The position numbers were made by a program, and so were the translations under genes. Positions 33,358 to 41,861 of a stretch of 64,000 nucleotides of DNA are shown in pieces (the first letter of the stretch is position 1; each line of letters begins with the position of its first letter). The notes below the pieces were generated by a model. It worked only from the letters and a program-made list of their open reading frames with translations. It made no database searches and had not been told where the DNA came from. This DNA comes from an uncultured Collinsella sp. (GTDB taxonomy: Bacteria; Actinomycetota; Coriobacteriia; Coriobacteriales; Coriobacteriaceae), in contig CAAEMX010000008.1 of NCBI GenBank assembly GCA_900757185.1, forward strand, positions 1 to 64,000, read 5' to 3'.

Positions 33358-34275
33358 ATGAAGAATGAAGACAGCATTTACGAGGTGTTCCTCAACACGA
33401 TCGACGAAGATCTCCGCAGCATGTGCAAAAAGAACGGGAAGGCAGAGATGCCGTTTCCGTATCCGTACTGCGGCGAGCAGGATACCGAGCGCTTGGCCAA
33501 GGCACTCGTTGACGTGCTGGAAAAGCACTCGCCCGATATTCCCGGGCTGGTGCCCGAGCAGTATCGAGACGATGTGCACGAGGCCCGCGAGCTTTTGGCC
33601 GCAGCGTCGCTCGCTTTGTTGTCGCTGTATTTTCCCCAGCGCGATAACTGCGCGCACTGCATGGCCATCTTAATTGGCATGTTTGAGCACGGAAGCAATC
33701 CGCGCTTTAAGTCGAGCGGTGTGCGCATGTTCGAGCAGGTTACGACAGGTATGAAGTACTCGTCTGAACAAGGTGGATATATTCTGTCTCGCTTTGTGCG
33801 AAGCATTGACTACAAAAGACCCTGCGACCACGTGCATCGCGATGGGTCGCGCGGTTTTACGGCGGACGAGGACGATGCCGTCATGTTTTATAAGCGCTAT
33901 CTCAAGGTGCAGAGACACGTATTCGATACCAGTCCGCGTTTCAACTTTGAGCTATGCGTCAAACGCCCGTTTGAGGCTCTTTCGGACAATCGGGAGAACT
34001 TTTATTGCATGGAGGAAAAGATGGAAATCGATTTGGCAACTAAGGTACGGGAGCTCCAGGACCGCTACACCCTCAACTTCGCTCAGGCCAAAGAGTATGG
34101 CCTGCTCGACAAGCTGATGATTGATGCATTGCTTGCATATCTGCGCGACGGGTCAGTCTCAATCGCGGCGCGCGAGAGCTATGTGGCGCAAACCGAGCGT
34201 CTGATTGACGGTGCGGTCAAGTTGCCGTGTGCGACGAGCCCCAAGGAGGGCGCAGACGTCGACCGTATTTCCTAG
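33358..34275 (+). CDS. Protein of unknown function heading the VirD4-like/ClpP cluster
   Basis: A 305-residue soluble protein with no recognised family. It has a Cys/His grouping (PYPYCGEQ, DNCAHCMAILIG, PCDHVHRDGSRG) but no clear zinc motif. The middle is helical and hydrophobic (AAASLALLSLYFPQ), and the C-terminal quarter is charged (MEIDLATKVRELQDRYTLNF). AGGAAGAAG lies upstream of the ATG. The VirD4-like gene begins 38 nt after the stop, in the same orientation, so they probably form one unit. Confidence 0.75.
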   Translation: MKNEDSIYEVFLNTIDEDLRSMCKKNGKAEMPFPYPYCGEQDTERLAKALVDVLEKHSPDIPGLVPEQYRDDVHEARELLAAASLALLSLYFPQRDNCAHCMAILIGMFEHGSNPRFKSSGVRMFEQVTTGMKYSSEQGGYILSRFVRSIDYKRPCDHVHRDGSRGFTADEDDAVMFYKRYLKVQRHVFDTSPRFNFELCVKRPFEALSDNRENFYCMEEKMEIDLATKVRELQDRYTLNFAQAKEYGLLDKLMIDALLAYLRDGSVSIAARESYVAQTERLIDGAVKLPCATSPKEGADVDRIS

Positions 34276-34313
34276 CAATCACGCAGAACTATCGACAAGA
34301 AAGGGGCCGTGCA

Positions 34314-35798
34314 ATGTCGGTCATTAAGATGTACGGCTACGAGGCCGCGCAGCAAACGGAGTATCAGACCAAGAAGTGGGCGACCAAGGAGGAAATGCAG
34401 ACGCTGTCATCCGGCGATGAGCAGCGCGATGTGATCTTGGCGCAAGGTGCCACGGTGGCTTTCTACGAGGGCGACAAGCACTGGGAGACGAGCGTGTCCA
34501 ACAATGTGTTTGCCTTTGGCGGTACCGGCAGCGGCAAAACGGCGAGTTTCATTTTGCCCAACCTGCTCAATCACCACGAGTGCTGCTATGTGGTCACGGA
34601 CACCAAGGGCGAGCTGCTGCGCCGTACGGGGAAGGGCTTCGAGGAGGACGGCTACGAGGTAACGGTTCTCGACACCATCAATCCCGAGCAGTCGTCCGGG
34701 TACGATCCTTTGCGCTACGTGATGGATGTCGAGGATATCCCCACCACAGTGGCGTCAATCATGGAGGGGGTCGATCCTGACAGGCGTAGCTTTAGGGACG
34801 ATCCGTTTTGGGACAATGCGAGCGATCTGCTACTTCGAGCGATTATTGGAATCCTGTTCCTCTTAGAGTGCCTTGCCGGCACATTTGCGCCGGACGGGGA
34901 TCCCGCAGCTCCGCGACGCTATCTTAAGATGAACAACGTCTTTAAGCTGGCGGCACTCATCAAGGTTACGGGAGATGGCGAGGGACGATTTCCGCTGGAT
35001 CACCTTGTGGAGCAGGTGGAGTCCAAGGAATTTCTTGGCAAGTATGATTCTGCGAACGCGGACCTGTATGGCGTTGAACAGTATCGTGATTTTCGCGGGG
35101 CAGCCGATAGAACGCTTAAGAGCATTCTGATCACGCTTAACGCGACCATCTCGCGGCTTAAGACCCCCCAGCTCATGCGCGTCTTTGAGAAAGACGAGAT
35201 GCGCCTCGACCGTATCGACGAGGGCAAGCGCGTAATCGATCTTAAGGTGAGCGACAACGACTCGACCAATGCATGGCTTGCGAACGTTGCCCTTAAGCAG
35301 CTGTTTAACCTGGCCCAGCGCCGCGCTGATTCCAACCCCAGCGGGCATTTGCAGCGCCACGTGCACTTTATTCTGGATGAGTTTCCCAACGTGGGCCGCA
35401 TTCCCGATTTTGAGCGGAGTATTGCGACCGTGCGCAGCCGTGGCATTAGCTTTTTGATGTGCGCGCAATCGCTGAGTCAGCTCGATGGTGCGTACGGCAA
35501 ATCCGCAGCGCTTACCATCCTCGATAACTGCGACAGCTTGATCTATATGGGCGGCGGCAGCAACATCGCGACACAGGAGTACATAAGCAATCTGTGCGGC
35601 GAGTCGGTTCTGGGCACCAATTACGTGGGCGCCGAGCGTACTGCCGTCGATGTGCGCGGTTGCGTGATAACCCCGGACGAGGTGGGGCTTATGCCGCGTA
35701 CCGACTGCCTGGTCAAAGTAACCGGCATGCGCCCCTTCCGTGCCAAGAAGTATTTTTGCGGCGACCATCCCAATGCGGCCAAGTGGCTGAGGGATTAG
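34314..35798 (+). CDS. Soluble VirD4/TraG-like coupling ATPase
   Basis: A 494-residue ATPase of the type IV coupling protein family. Walker A is GGTGSGKT at 69-76 (VFAFGGTGSGKTASFILPN), Walker B is FILDEFPNVG with Asp355-Glu356, and VRSRGISFLMCAQSLSQL plus CDSLIYMGGG are the conserved TraG C-terminal segments. The usual N-terminal membrane helices are absent, so it would be cytosolic. No relaxase or other type IV secretion gene is present. The start at 34314 is set by AAGAAAGGGG; an in-frame codon 87 nt earlier lies inside the previous gene. It may pump or load DNA or protein for a non-conjugative process. Confidence 0.85.
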   Translation: MSVIKMYGYEAAQQTEYQTKKWATKEEMQTLSSGDEQRDVILAQGATVAFYEGDKHWETSVSNNVFAFGGTGSGKTASFILPNLLNHHECCYVVTDTKGELLRRTGKGFEEDGYEVTVLDTINPEQSSGYDPLRYVMDVEDIPTTVASIMEGVDPDRRSFRDDPFWDNASDLLLRAIIGILFLLECLAGTFAPDGDPAAPRRYLKMNNVFKLAALIKVTGDGEGRFPLDHLVEQVESKEFLGKYDSANADLYGVEQYRDFRGAADRTLKSILITLNATISRLKTPQLMRVFEKDEMRLDRIDEGKRVIDLKVSDNDSTNAWLANVALKQLFNLAQRRADSNPSGHLQRHVHFILDEFPNVGRIPDFERSIATVRSRGISFLMCAQSLSQLDGAYGKSAALTILDNCDSLIYMGGGSNIATQEYISNLCGESVLGTNYVGAERTAVDVRGCVITPDEVGLMPRTDCLVKVTGMRPFRAKKYFCGDHPNAAKWLRD

Positions 35799-35835
35799 TC
35801 CTTGCAGCTTCGCGCGCTCCATCTTGCCTATTTGA

Positions 35836-35878
35836 CCGCACGGCTTCCATTGGCCGCTAGCCGTGCGGCCTCGTTTTA
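35836..35878 (+). terminator. Hairpin terminator between the VirD4-like and ClpP-like genes
   Basis: CCGCACGGCT at 35836-35845 pairs perfectly with AGCCGTGCGG at 35859-35868, followed by CCTCGTTTT. It probably reduces read-through from the VirD4-like gene. Confidence 0.7.
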
Positions 35879-35912
35879 CTTCCTTACCGATTCCGTTTAG
35901 AAGGGAATTACC

Positions 35913-36515
35913 ATGTCCGTTATGTATCGTGAGCCTAGCATTATCAAGAAGTCCAAGGACGGTCGCGTTGCCGCCGTCGATATGGCAAGTGAGCTGCTTA
36001 ACAGCCGCGTGCTGCTGCTGGAAGGCGAGGTCAACGATGTGACCTGCAATGGCCTTATTAAGTCCATGCTGGTGTTGGAGCATCAGAGCGCCACCGAGCC
36101 CATCACCCTCATCATCAACAGCCCGGGCGGTAGCGTTACGGCGGGGCTGGCGCTCATCGACACCATGCAGTCGCTCGACTGCCCCGTGATCACGGTGGGC
36201 GAGGGCGTCGTGGCCTCGATGGCCGCGGTGATCTTGGCCTGCGGCGACCACCGCCAGGTATACCGCCACACGCAAGTGCTCATCCACCAGTTGATGGGCG
36301 GCACGGGCATGGCGCAGCAGACCGATATCGAGATCGTGGCCCAGCACACGGCGGCCATGCGCGCCGAGCTGGACGAGCTGCTGGCCGAGCATGGCAACCT
36401 GAGCGCCCAGGAGTTCCACGAGCTCACCGAGCGCGACTGCTGGTGCAACGCCAGGCGCGCTCTGGAGTTGGGTCTGGTGGACGAGGCGATTGCTCCGAGT
36501 AAGAAGGCGCTCTAG
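35913..36515 (+). CDS. ClpP-like serine protease, accessory copy
   Basis: A 200-residue ClpP homologue. The triad is intact: Ser102 in GEGVVASMAAVILA, His125 in QVLIHQLMGG and Asp175 in LTERDCWCNARRALELGLVDE. The oxyanion strand INSPGGSVTAGLALID is present. The sequence is diverged from housekeeping ClpP, lacks the usual N-terminal axial loop sequence, and sits in accessory context. A ClpX-like unfoldase is encoded 15 kb downstream (51641), and the two may work together. AGAAGGGA precedes the ATG. Confidence 0.88.
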   Translation: MSVMYREPSIIKKSKDGRVAAVDMASELLNSRVLLLEGEVNDVTCNGLIKSMLVLEHQSATEPITLIINSPGGSVTAGLALIDTMQSLDCPVITVGEGVVASMAAVILACGDHRQVYRHTQVLIHQLMGGTGMAQQTDIEIVAQHTAAMRAELDELLAEHGNLSAQEFHELTERDCWCNARRALELGLVDEAIAPSKKAL

Positions 36516-36589
36516 CGGGGCTCATGTCTTGTGGGCATATAGAGCGGGGCGAACGATCGCGTAGTTTAACGGCCAGAAAGAGGTTGAAC

Positions 36590-37417
36590 ATGAGCAGGAT
36601 TTGGGATGTCGACGGCATTGAGTGGGAAGACCTGCCCACCGTGAGCGACCTGCTGTGCGCTGCGGACACAAAGATCCTGGCGCGCGAGGTTGCCCTGCGA
36701 TACGGCGGCAAGCCGGACGGCCGCGGCCGTGTCGATAACGAGCGCAGCTTAAAGCGCGCCCGCCGCAAGGTCAAAAAGCTGCGCAAGGTTGACCCCGAGC
36801 CCAGCGACAATATCGTCCTGCTGCCCAAGCACGTCATCAATCGTCGTGGTGCAGGCCACGGCTTTGGCTATTACGACGTGGAGCCGTGCATCTTTACACG
36901 CGGCGGCGTTCAAATGCTAGGTGAGGATGTGCTCGCCAAAGTACGTCCGTGGGAATTGATCTTGATGGATGATGAGTCCGCGAGCGAAATGCTGGGCTAT
37001 CGCGTATGGCTCGGCGGCGAGTGGGACCTGTGCGAGCGCTACCGCTTTTTGGCCGTGGTGTGCGTTCGCATGCTGAACAGCATCCGGGCGCAAAAGGAGC
37101 TGCGCAAGTGCCTCGTGCAGGGCGAGACAGCCTGTGATATGGACGAGGACGAGGCGATCGAAGGGATTCGCCGCGACGTGCTGTATCCCGAGGAAGTGAT
37201 CAACGCCAAACTCGGCGGCTATTGGGATGCGAGTTTGGGACTCAACCTGCCCTGGAAGAACGAGCACCGGCAGACTTGCACGCGAATCGACAGGGCTATC
37301 GATGACCTGTTTTCTAAGGAAACGAAGCGCTGCGCTGCCGAGCTTGGGAAGAAACTTGAGCGAGGGTATGAGGAGCGCAGGGAGGTGCCGTTGTTTCAAT
37401 CATTCACCGACGAATGA
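36590..37417 (+). CDS. Hypothetical protein, possibly nucleic-acid binding
   Basis: A 275-residue soluble protein, not recognised. A strongly basic segment (RSLKRARRKVKKLRKVD) near residue 55-70 could bind nucleic acid or act as a linker. The rest is mixed alpha/beta with YGGKPDGRG, HVINRRGAGHGFGYYDVEP and a helical acidic C-terminus. AAAGAGG spaced 7 nt from ATG 36590 favours this start over one 66 nt upstream. It follows the ClpP-like gene in the same direction. Confidence 0.7.
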   Translation: MSRIWDVDGIEWEDLPTVSDLLCAADTKILAREVALRYGGKPDGRGRVDNERSLKRARRKVKKLRKVDPEPSDNIVLLPKHVINRRGAGHGFGYYDVEPCIFTRGGVQMLGEDVLAKVRPWELILMDDESASEMLGYRVWLGGEWDLCERYRFLAVVCVRMLNSIRAQKELRKCLVQGETACDMDEDEAIEGIRRDVLYPEEVINAKLGGYWDASLGLNLPWKNEHRQTCTRIDRAIDDLFSKETKRCAAELGKKLERGYEERREVPLFQSFTDE

Positions 37418-37495
37418 GAAAAAGGCGGCGGCCGCGGTCCCCCGCGGGATTATCCTGGACCTATTACGTGAGCGGTGCGCGGGCGAGGAGCAATC

Positions 37496-38272
37496 ATGGC
37501 TGGTCGTGGAAGCAAATGGTCGAGGGAAGAAACCCTTGCGGCTCTGTTTCTGTACCTCGCCCTACCATCGAAAAAGGTTGATGATACAAACGAGGATGTC
37601 CAGGCGCTAGCTAAGGCCATTGGCAGAACGCCGGGCGCGGTTGCTCTAAAAATCTGGAACCTTGCATCATTCGATGAGCGTCGACGTGCTCGCGGCAAGG
37701 TTGGAATGACCCATGCAAGCAAAATGGACAAGATGGTTTGGGCTGAGTATTCCTCTGCTGGTGATGAGCTTGTCGAGGAGGCGACTGAGGTTTTCCTCAA
37801 CCGTTTCGATTTTAAAGAACCGCTAAGTGATGAGCTGAAAGAGACGATCGGCTTTGATTTGCCAGAGGGCAAGGAGCGCGAGGCAATTGTTTCGATGCGG
37901 GTGAACCAGGAGTTCTTTCGAAATACCCTGCTCGTCAATTACGATTCAAGATGCTGCTTGACGGGGCTAACGAACAAGGCTCTGTTGGTTGCTAGCCATA
38001 TCAAGCCCTGGAAAGTCTCTGATCCAAAGACGGAGCGACTCGCGCCCGACAACGGCTTGCTTTTGAACGCATTGCACGATAAAGCGTTCGACCGGGGACT
38101 AATCACCATTACGAAGGACCTAAAGATAGTGGTGTCTAGCGTGGTCGAGCACGAAACTCCTGAGGACGAGTACTTGTGGCGCTACAACGGAGAGCCGATT
38201 ACGCTTCCGAAACGATTCGCCCCAAGAGCTGAGTTTATTGAATATCACAACGATATGGTGTTTAAGGGGTAG
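37496..38272 (+). CDS. HNH endonuclease (HNH_2 type)
   Basis: A 258-residue protein. The C-terminal nuclease has the ordered core CCLTGLTNKALLVASHIKPW, then LAPDNGLLLNALHDKAFDRGLI, giving the His-Asn-His metal-finger. The N-terminal part (SKWSREETLAALFLYLALPS, LAKAIGRTPGAVALKIWNLA) looks like a helix-turn-helix or SANT-like DNA-binding module. Similar proteins are common in defence islands; the target is unknown. ATG 37496 is preferred with GCGAGGAG upstream. Right beside it is the EcoRV-like pair. Confidence 0.85.
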   Translation: MAGRGSKWSREETLAALFLYLALPSKKVDDTNEDVQALAKAIGRTPGAVALKIWNLASFDERRRARGKVGMTHASKMDKMVWAEYSSAGDELVEEATEVFLNRFDFKEPLSDELKETIGFDLPEGKEREAIVSMRVNQEFFRNTLLVNYDSRCCLTGLTNKALLVASHIKPWKVSDPKTERLAPDNGLLLNALHDKAFDRGLITITKDLKIVVSSVVEHETPEDEYLWRYNGEPITLPKRFAPRAEFIEYHNDMVFKG

Positions 38273-38567
38273 GGGTCCGTATGGAAAGCCCGAGTTGAAA
38301 GCGATTGTTGTTAAGACGTTGCTTAAGCGTCCTCGTTATCCGGAGACATTTTTAGTATTTGAGGGTCGTTATTAATTATTAGGAATGATTTTCGAAGAGT
38401 ATTGGCTTTATTTGGCTTAACGATGGATATGGGGGTGCGTGCCATGCTTCGCTGCCGATTCTTGGGTTGAGGAAAGGGATATTGATGTGCGCAACGTGTG
38501 TTGTGTCCCAGCTAGCGTCTAAACTAAAATCCTTGAGTCTGAACATGGACGGCGCATCGGAGGTTTG
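38273..38567. other. AT-rich spacer without recognisable gene
   Basis: This 295-bp gap separates the HNH gene from the methyltransferase gene. It is clearly richer in A+T than the flanking core genome, has no frame with coding character, and no strong hairpin. It probably marks a junction between separately acquired modules. Confidence 0.5.
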
Positions 38568-39401
38568 ATGTCGGTAATTGTTCCCCCCATTAAATGCCAG
38601 GGAATTAAAACGAAGCTAGTCCCCTTCATTGAGGAGACAATAAACTGGGATAAGCAGCAGGGGATATGGTACGAGCCGTTTTTGGGGAGCGGGGTTGTGC
38701 TATTTAACGTTTGTCCACAGAGAGCGGTGGTCGGTGATCGCAATCAACACATTATTGATTTTTATAGAAGCGTGCAGCGGCATGAAATAACATCAGAGTC
38801 TATGCGGGAATACCTTGAACGCGAATCTGTGATGTTGCGTACTGGTGGAGCGGAATACTACTACGAGGTAAGGGACAGATTCAATACAAGTCATTCACCG
38901 TATGACTTTATCTTCTTAAATAGGTCCTGTTTTAACGGCGTTATGCGTTTCAATAGGAGCGGGATGTTTAACGTTCCATTTTGCAAGAAGCCCGAGCGTT
39001 TTTCCAGGTCGTATATAACTAAGATATGCAATCAGATTGATAGGGTGCAGGCTGCCATGGAAGGCAAAGACTGGGAGTTCAAATCTTGCGATTGGAAAGA
39101 GATTATGCGGGCGCCAAGAAAAGGCGACTGTGTTTATCTCGACCCTCCTTATATCGGCCGCGATACAAATTATGTGGGTGAATGGCCAGAGTCTGAAGCT
39201 GTTGCTCTGGCTGATGCTGCTCATGCGACTCAGGCGGATGTCTATCTTTCCATGTGGAAAGAGAATAAGTACAGGGTGAATGAGCATATTGAAAACTGTT
39301 GGAGTGATTTTGAGTGCTTTGAATTCTCCCATTTTTATCACGTCGGCTCGAAGCAGAGCTTACGCAATTCAATGATCGAAGCGCTTCTCGTGAAGGCCTA
39401 A
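38568..39401 (+). CDS. Adenine-specific DNA methyltransferase, M.EcoRV-like (D12 class)
   Basis: A 277-residue N6-adenine methyltransferase. It follows M.EcoRV closely along its whole length: VPPIKCQGIKTKLVPFIEE, the SAM loop WYEPFLGSGVVLFNV, the FLNRSCFNGVMRFNRSGMF stretch, the catalytic CVYLDPPYIGRDTNYV, and the end HFYHVGSKQSLRNSMIEALL. I infer methylation within GATATC. GGAGG at 38559-38563 supports ATG 38568 over the adjacent TTG. It converges with the restriction gene. Confidence 0.93.
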   Translation: MSVIVPPIKCQGIKTKLVPFIEETINWDKQQGIWYEPFLGSGVVLFNVCPQRAVVGDRNQHIIDFYRSVQRHEITSESMREYLERESVMLRTGGAEYYYEVRDRFNTSHSPYDFIFLNRSCFNGVMRFNRSGMFNVPFCKKPERFSRSYITKICNQIDRVQAAMEGKDWEFKSCDWKEIMRAPRKGDCVYLDPPYIGRDTNYVGEWPESEAVALADAAHATQADVYLSMWKENKYRVNEHIENCWSDFECFEFSHFYHVGSKQSLRNSMIEALLVKA

Positions 39402-39525
39402 GAAATAACTCTTACTTGGTTCATGTGCTGGAAATGATGATATAGAAGTAGATGGAATAACGTCCCCTAGTCCACCTTTAATCTCGTGTTTCCCTTTCCT
39501 TCGTCCACTTTTCTCCTAATAGCCG

Positions 39526-40359
39526 TTACTTTCTGTCGCCCCGGCTGTCGTTGACGACATCGCCATAGGAGAGAATTCGATCGCGTAGGCTTGAATCAAT
39601 TTCAATAACGTTTGTTTCGACCCATCTTCTGAATCCCTGAAAGTCGGTGTAACTCTTTTCTTTCGCTGTATATTTTGGATAGTTTCGCCAATAAAGTTCG
39701 AATGCATCGTTCCCCATCTTTGAAAAAGGCCCTGAACCCTGAGTGAATGGGCTGATTGAATTCGAGGAAATAGTTCCGATATTTTCGGTATTGCCGCTAC
39801 CGGTGGTGAAGTCTGAAATGCGGTATTTCTCTTGAATAAAGAATTCAACATTGCTGTAGGGTTCGGGTATTTCTTTTAATTGGTTAAGGGGGTAGCAGGG
39901 ACGTGCGCTCTCTATTTCGTCGTTTCGGTCGTAGACGAATCCGATTACGTAGTGTTTGCAGAACTGATTATAGGGATAGAGGATGTTCTTCCTCCCATCG
40001 CGCAGAAAAGATGCATATGATCCAAGTGTAAATTTATATGGAGCAATGCCTCCTCTCTTTAGGTGCTTTCGATAAGTTGATTTGACATCGACAGCAATTC
40101 GATTCCCCTCTTCGTTTTGAGGGGTTAGTACAAAGTCCGGATAGTAGTTTTGTTTGTCTGGGGTCGTTAGCGTAAACCCGAAGTCGTCGGCAATCTCCTT
40201 GAGCAACGGCTCGGTAAGCATCTCGAAAATTCTTCCGAGCAGTTTCGTGTCATATCCGATTGGATAGATGGTTTCGTCGCGAAAAGCAAATCCCTTAGCA
40301 ACCCAATCGACATTATGCTCGGCTACAGTTTTATTGAATTCGCTAATTAAATCAAACAT
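39526..40359 (-). CDS. Type II restriction endonuclease, EcoRV-like
   Basis: A 277-residue homologue of R.EcoRV (245 residues). Matching blocks are IYPIGYDTKLLGRIFEML, QNYYPDFVLTPQNEEGNRIA, the active site VDVKSTY (with the Asp of YPDF, forming the PD...DxK set), YKFTLGSYASFLRDGRKNI, HYVIGFVYDR and GSGNTENIGTISS. It should cut GATATC, a site present many times in this window, so the neighbouring methylase must protect the host. Start at ATG 40359 fits the EcoRV N-terminus; the ribosome site is weak, perhaps limiting expression. Low GC suggests transfer. Confidence 0.93.
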   Translation of the reverse strand: MFDLISEFNKTVAEHNVDWVAKGFAFRDETIYPIGYDTKLLGRIFEMLTEPLLKEIADDFGFTLTTPDKQNYYPDFVLTPQNEEGNRIAVDVKSTYRKHLKRGGIAPYKFTLGSYASFLRDGRKNILYPYNQFCKHYVIGFVYDRNDEIESARPCYPLNQLKEIPEPYSNVEFFIQEKYRISDFTTGSGNTENIGTISSNSISPFTQGSGPFSKMGNDAFELYWRNYPKYTAKEKSYTDFQGFRRWVETNVIEIDSSLRDRILSYGDVVNDSRGDRK

Positions 40360-40560
40360 TGTTGTCTCTATTTCAATCGATGCCTGCAGAGAAATATCGA
40401 TGGGTCGGTTTGCGTTGATTGTAGCTCGCCAATGAATAAAAACAAGGATGCATTCGGTCGCCTTCGGCTCTGCTCGAGGTTGCCAATCAAGGTGATTCAA
40501 GTTTGCTGCGAGTGCGCCCTAACAGTCATTACGTCGTATACGAGTTGTGCTAATCTATTT

Positions 40561-40600
40561 GTGAACGGCGGAGCCCTTTATGGATGGCTTCGCCGTTCAC
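40561..40600. promoter_or_regulatory. Inverted repeat between the restriction and WYL genes
   Basis: GTGAACGGCG (40561-40570) and CGCCGTTCAC (40591-40600) are perfect inverses, and AGCC/GGCT extend the stem to about 15 bp with one wobble. It lies in the 317-bp divergent gap. It could be a hairpin in a leader RNA or an operator for the WYL regulator. Nothing else recognisable lies in the gap. Confidence 0.5.
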
Positions 40601-40676
40601 CGTTAAATAGCGGCACTTTCAATCTCTTGGTCATATCGACTGAGTAAAATGTTGATTGTTCAGATTGGAGGCGGCT

Positions 40677-41861
40677 ATGGTTCAACCGAAAATCCAGGGA
40701 AATCACCGAGCATATCCAAAGGAGCTGGCGATATATGTCGAGCGTATCCTATTGGAGGAAACTGATGCTGGGCTTGGCAAAGGGTTGAGCGTTTCTGACA
40801 TAATGGCGGAGCTTAAAGCCCGTTATGGCTATGAAGTTAAGCGCGACACAGTGCAGGGCGTATTGAACGCACTTGTTGATTCTGGATCAAAAAAGCCTTC
40901 GCTCTGCAATAATGCGGGCGCCAGTCCGTTAACCGAGATGAATAGTATCGATCTCGACAACAGTTGTCTGAATCCGTTCTACACGGTGATTGCAAGTCGA
41001 TTGGCTTGTAAGGGCGAGCGGCTGACGAATGGCGATGGGGAATCTGCACCTAAAAATGCGAAGCGCCTGTACAGCATAGAGCGTCAAATTGATAGTGCGC
41101 AAATTGAGCATCTGTGCCGTCTCATTGAAGCCTCTACGGGCGTGGGTGGAGCCGACGTACTTGAGCATGCAGTTCTTCGCCTACTGTGCGGCGAAGAAAG
41201 ACGGCAGATCGAAGATCGTTTGGCTCAAGAAAATGCTCTGCTCAAAAGCGGCAGAATTGCAAATATGGAAGCAACGCTTGCAAATTTGAAGTTATTGGAA
41301 AAGGCCATTAGCCAAAGGCAGAGAGTCCGCTTTCGAACTTCTGATAAGGGGCGATTGCATAGTCATACGCCATATCATCTATGTATGCACGATGGCTACT
41401 ACTACCTGTTTGTGGGCCACAAGGGTGCCGCGAGGTCTTTTGACGCAATTCGAGTTGATAGCCTGCGGGATATAACCATTGCTGGACCATCGGACGATGC
41501 AAAAGGTCATTTTGAGGCGATGGCCGAAGAAGCAAAAAGGTTCTCTTGTGCTGGCGTGAACAGGATGTTTAGTGACGACATCGTTACGGTTCACGTAAGG
41601 TGTCATAACCAAGCAAAGGAGAAGTATCTTTTAGCCGAATTTGCCGGAAACGATGGGTTTCGGCGCGAGACACAGGACGGGCATCCAAATCCAGAGTATT
41701 CGTTTATGGCGTCGTATGATGGCATGAAAACATGGGCAATGAAGTGGCTCGATGTGTTTGAGATACTTCAACCAAAGAAATTGCGCGATGACGTTGTGGA
41801 CATTATTGGACATAAATGTATCTATGTGAGTGCGAGGACTGATTCAAATGACCCCTGCTGA
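40677..41861 (+). CDS. WYL-domain transcriptional regulator
   Basis: A 394-residue regulator. The N-terminus is a winged helix (LSVSDIMAELKARYGYEVKR, VQGVLNALVDSG). The middle is helical. The WYL domain follows: LEKAISQRQRVRFRTSDKGR, HTPYHLCMHDGYYYLFVGH, and RSFDAIRVDSLRDITIAGP; the C-terminal WCX-like extension completes it. WYL proteins such as BrxR and CapW control defence operons by sensing nucleic-acid ligands. Its end overlaps the helicase start by 14 nt, so it very likely regulates that gene. GGAGGCGG precedes ATG 40677. Confidence 0.9.
   Translation: MVQPKIQGNHRAYPKELAIYVERILLEETDAGLGKGLSVSDIMAELKARYGYEVKRDTVQGVLNALVDSGSKKPSLCNNAGASPLTEMNSIDLDNSCLNPFYTVIASRLACKGERLTNGDGESAPKNAKRLYSIERQIDSAQIEHLCRLIEASTGVGGADVLEHAVLRLLCGEERRQIEDRLAQENALLKSGRIANMEATLANLKLLEKAISQRQRVRFRTSDKGRLHSHTPYHLCMHDGYYYLFVGHKGAARSFDAIRVDSLRDITIAGPSDDAKGHFEAMAEEAKRFSCAGVNRMFSDDIVTVHVRCHNQAKEKYLLAEFAGNDGFRRETQDGHPNPEYSFMASYDGMKTWAMKWLDVFEILQPKKLRDDVVDIIGHKCIYVSARTDSNDPC

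Noticed and set aside
34863..36419. A 518-codon minus-strand frame
   Set aside because: Antisense to the VirD4-like and ClpP-like genes.
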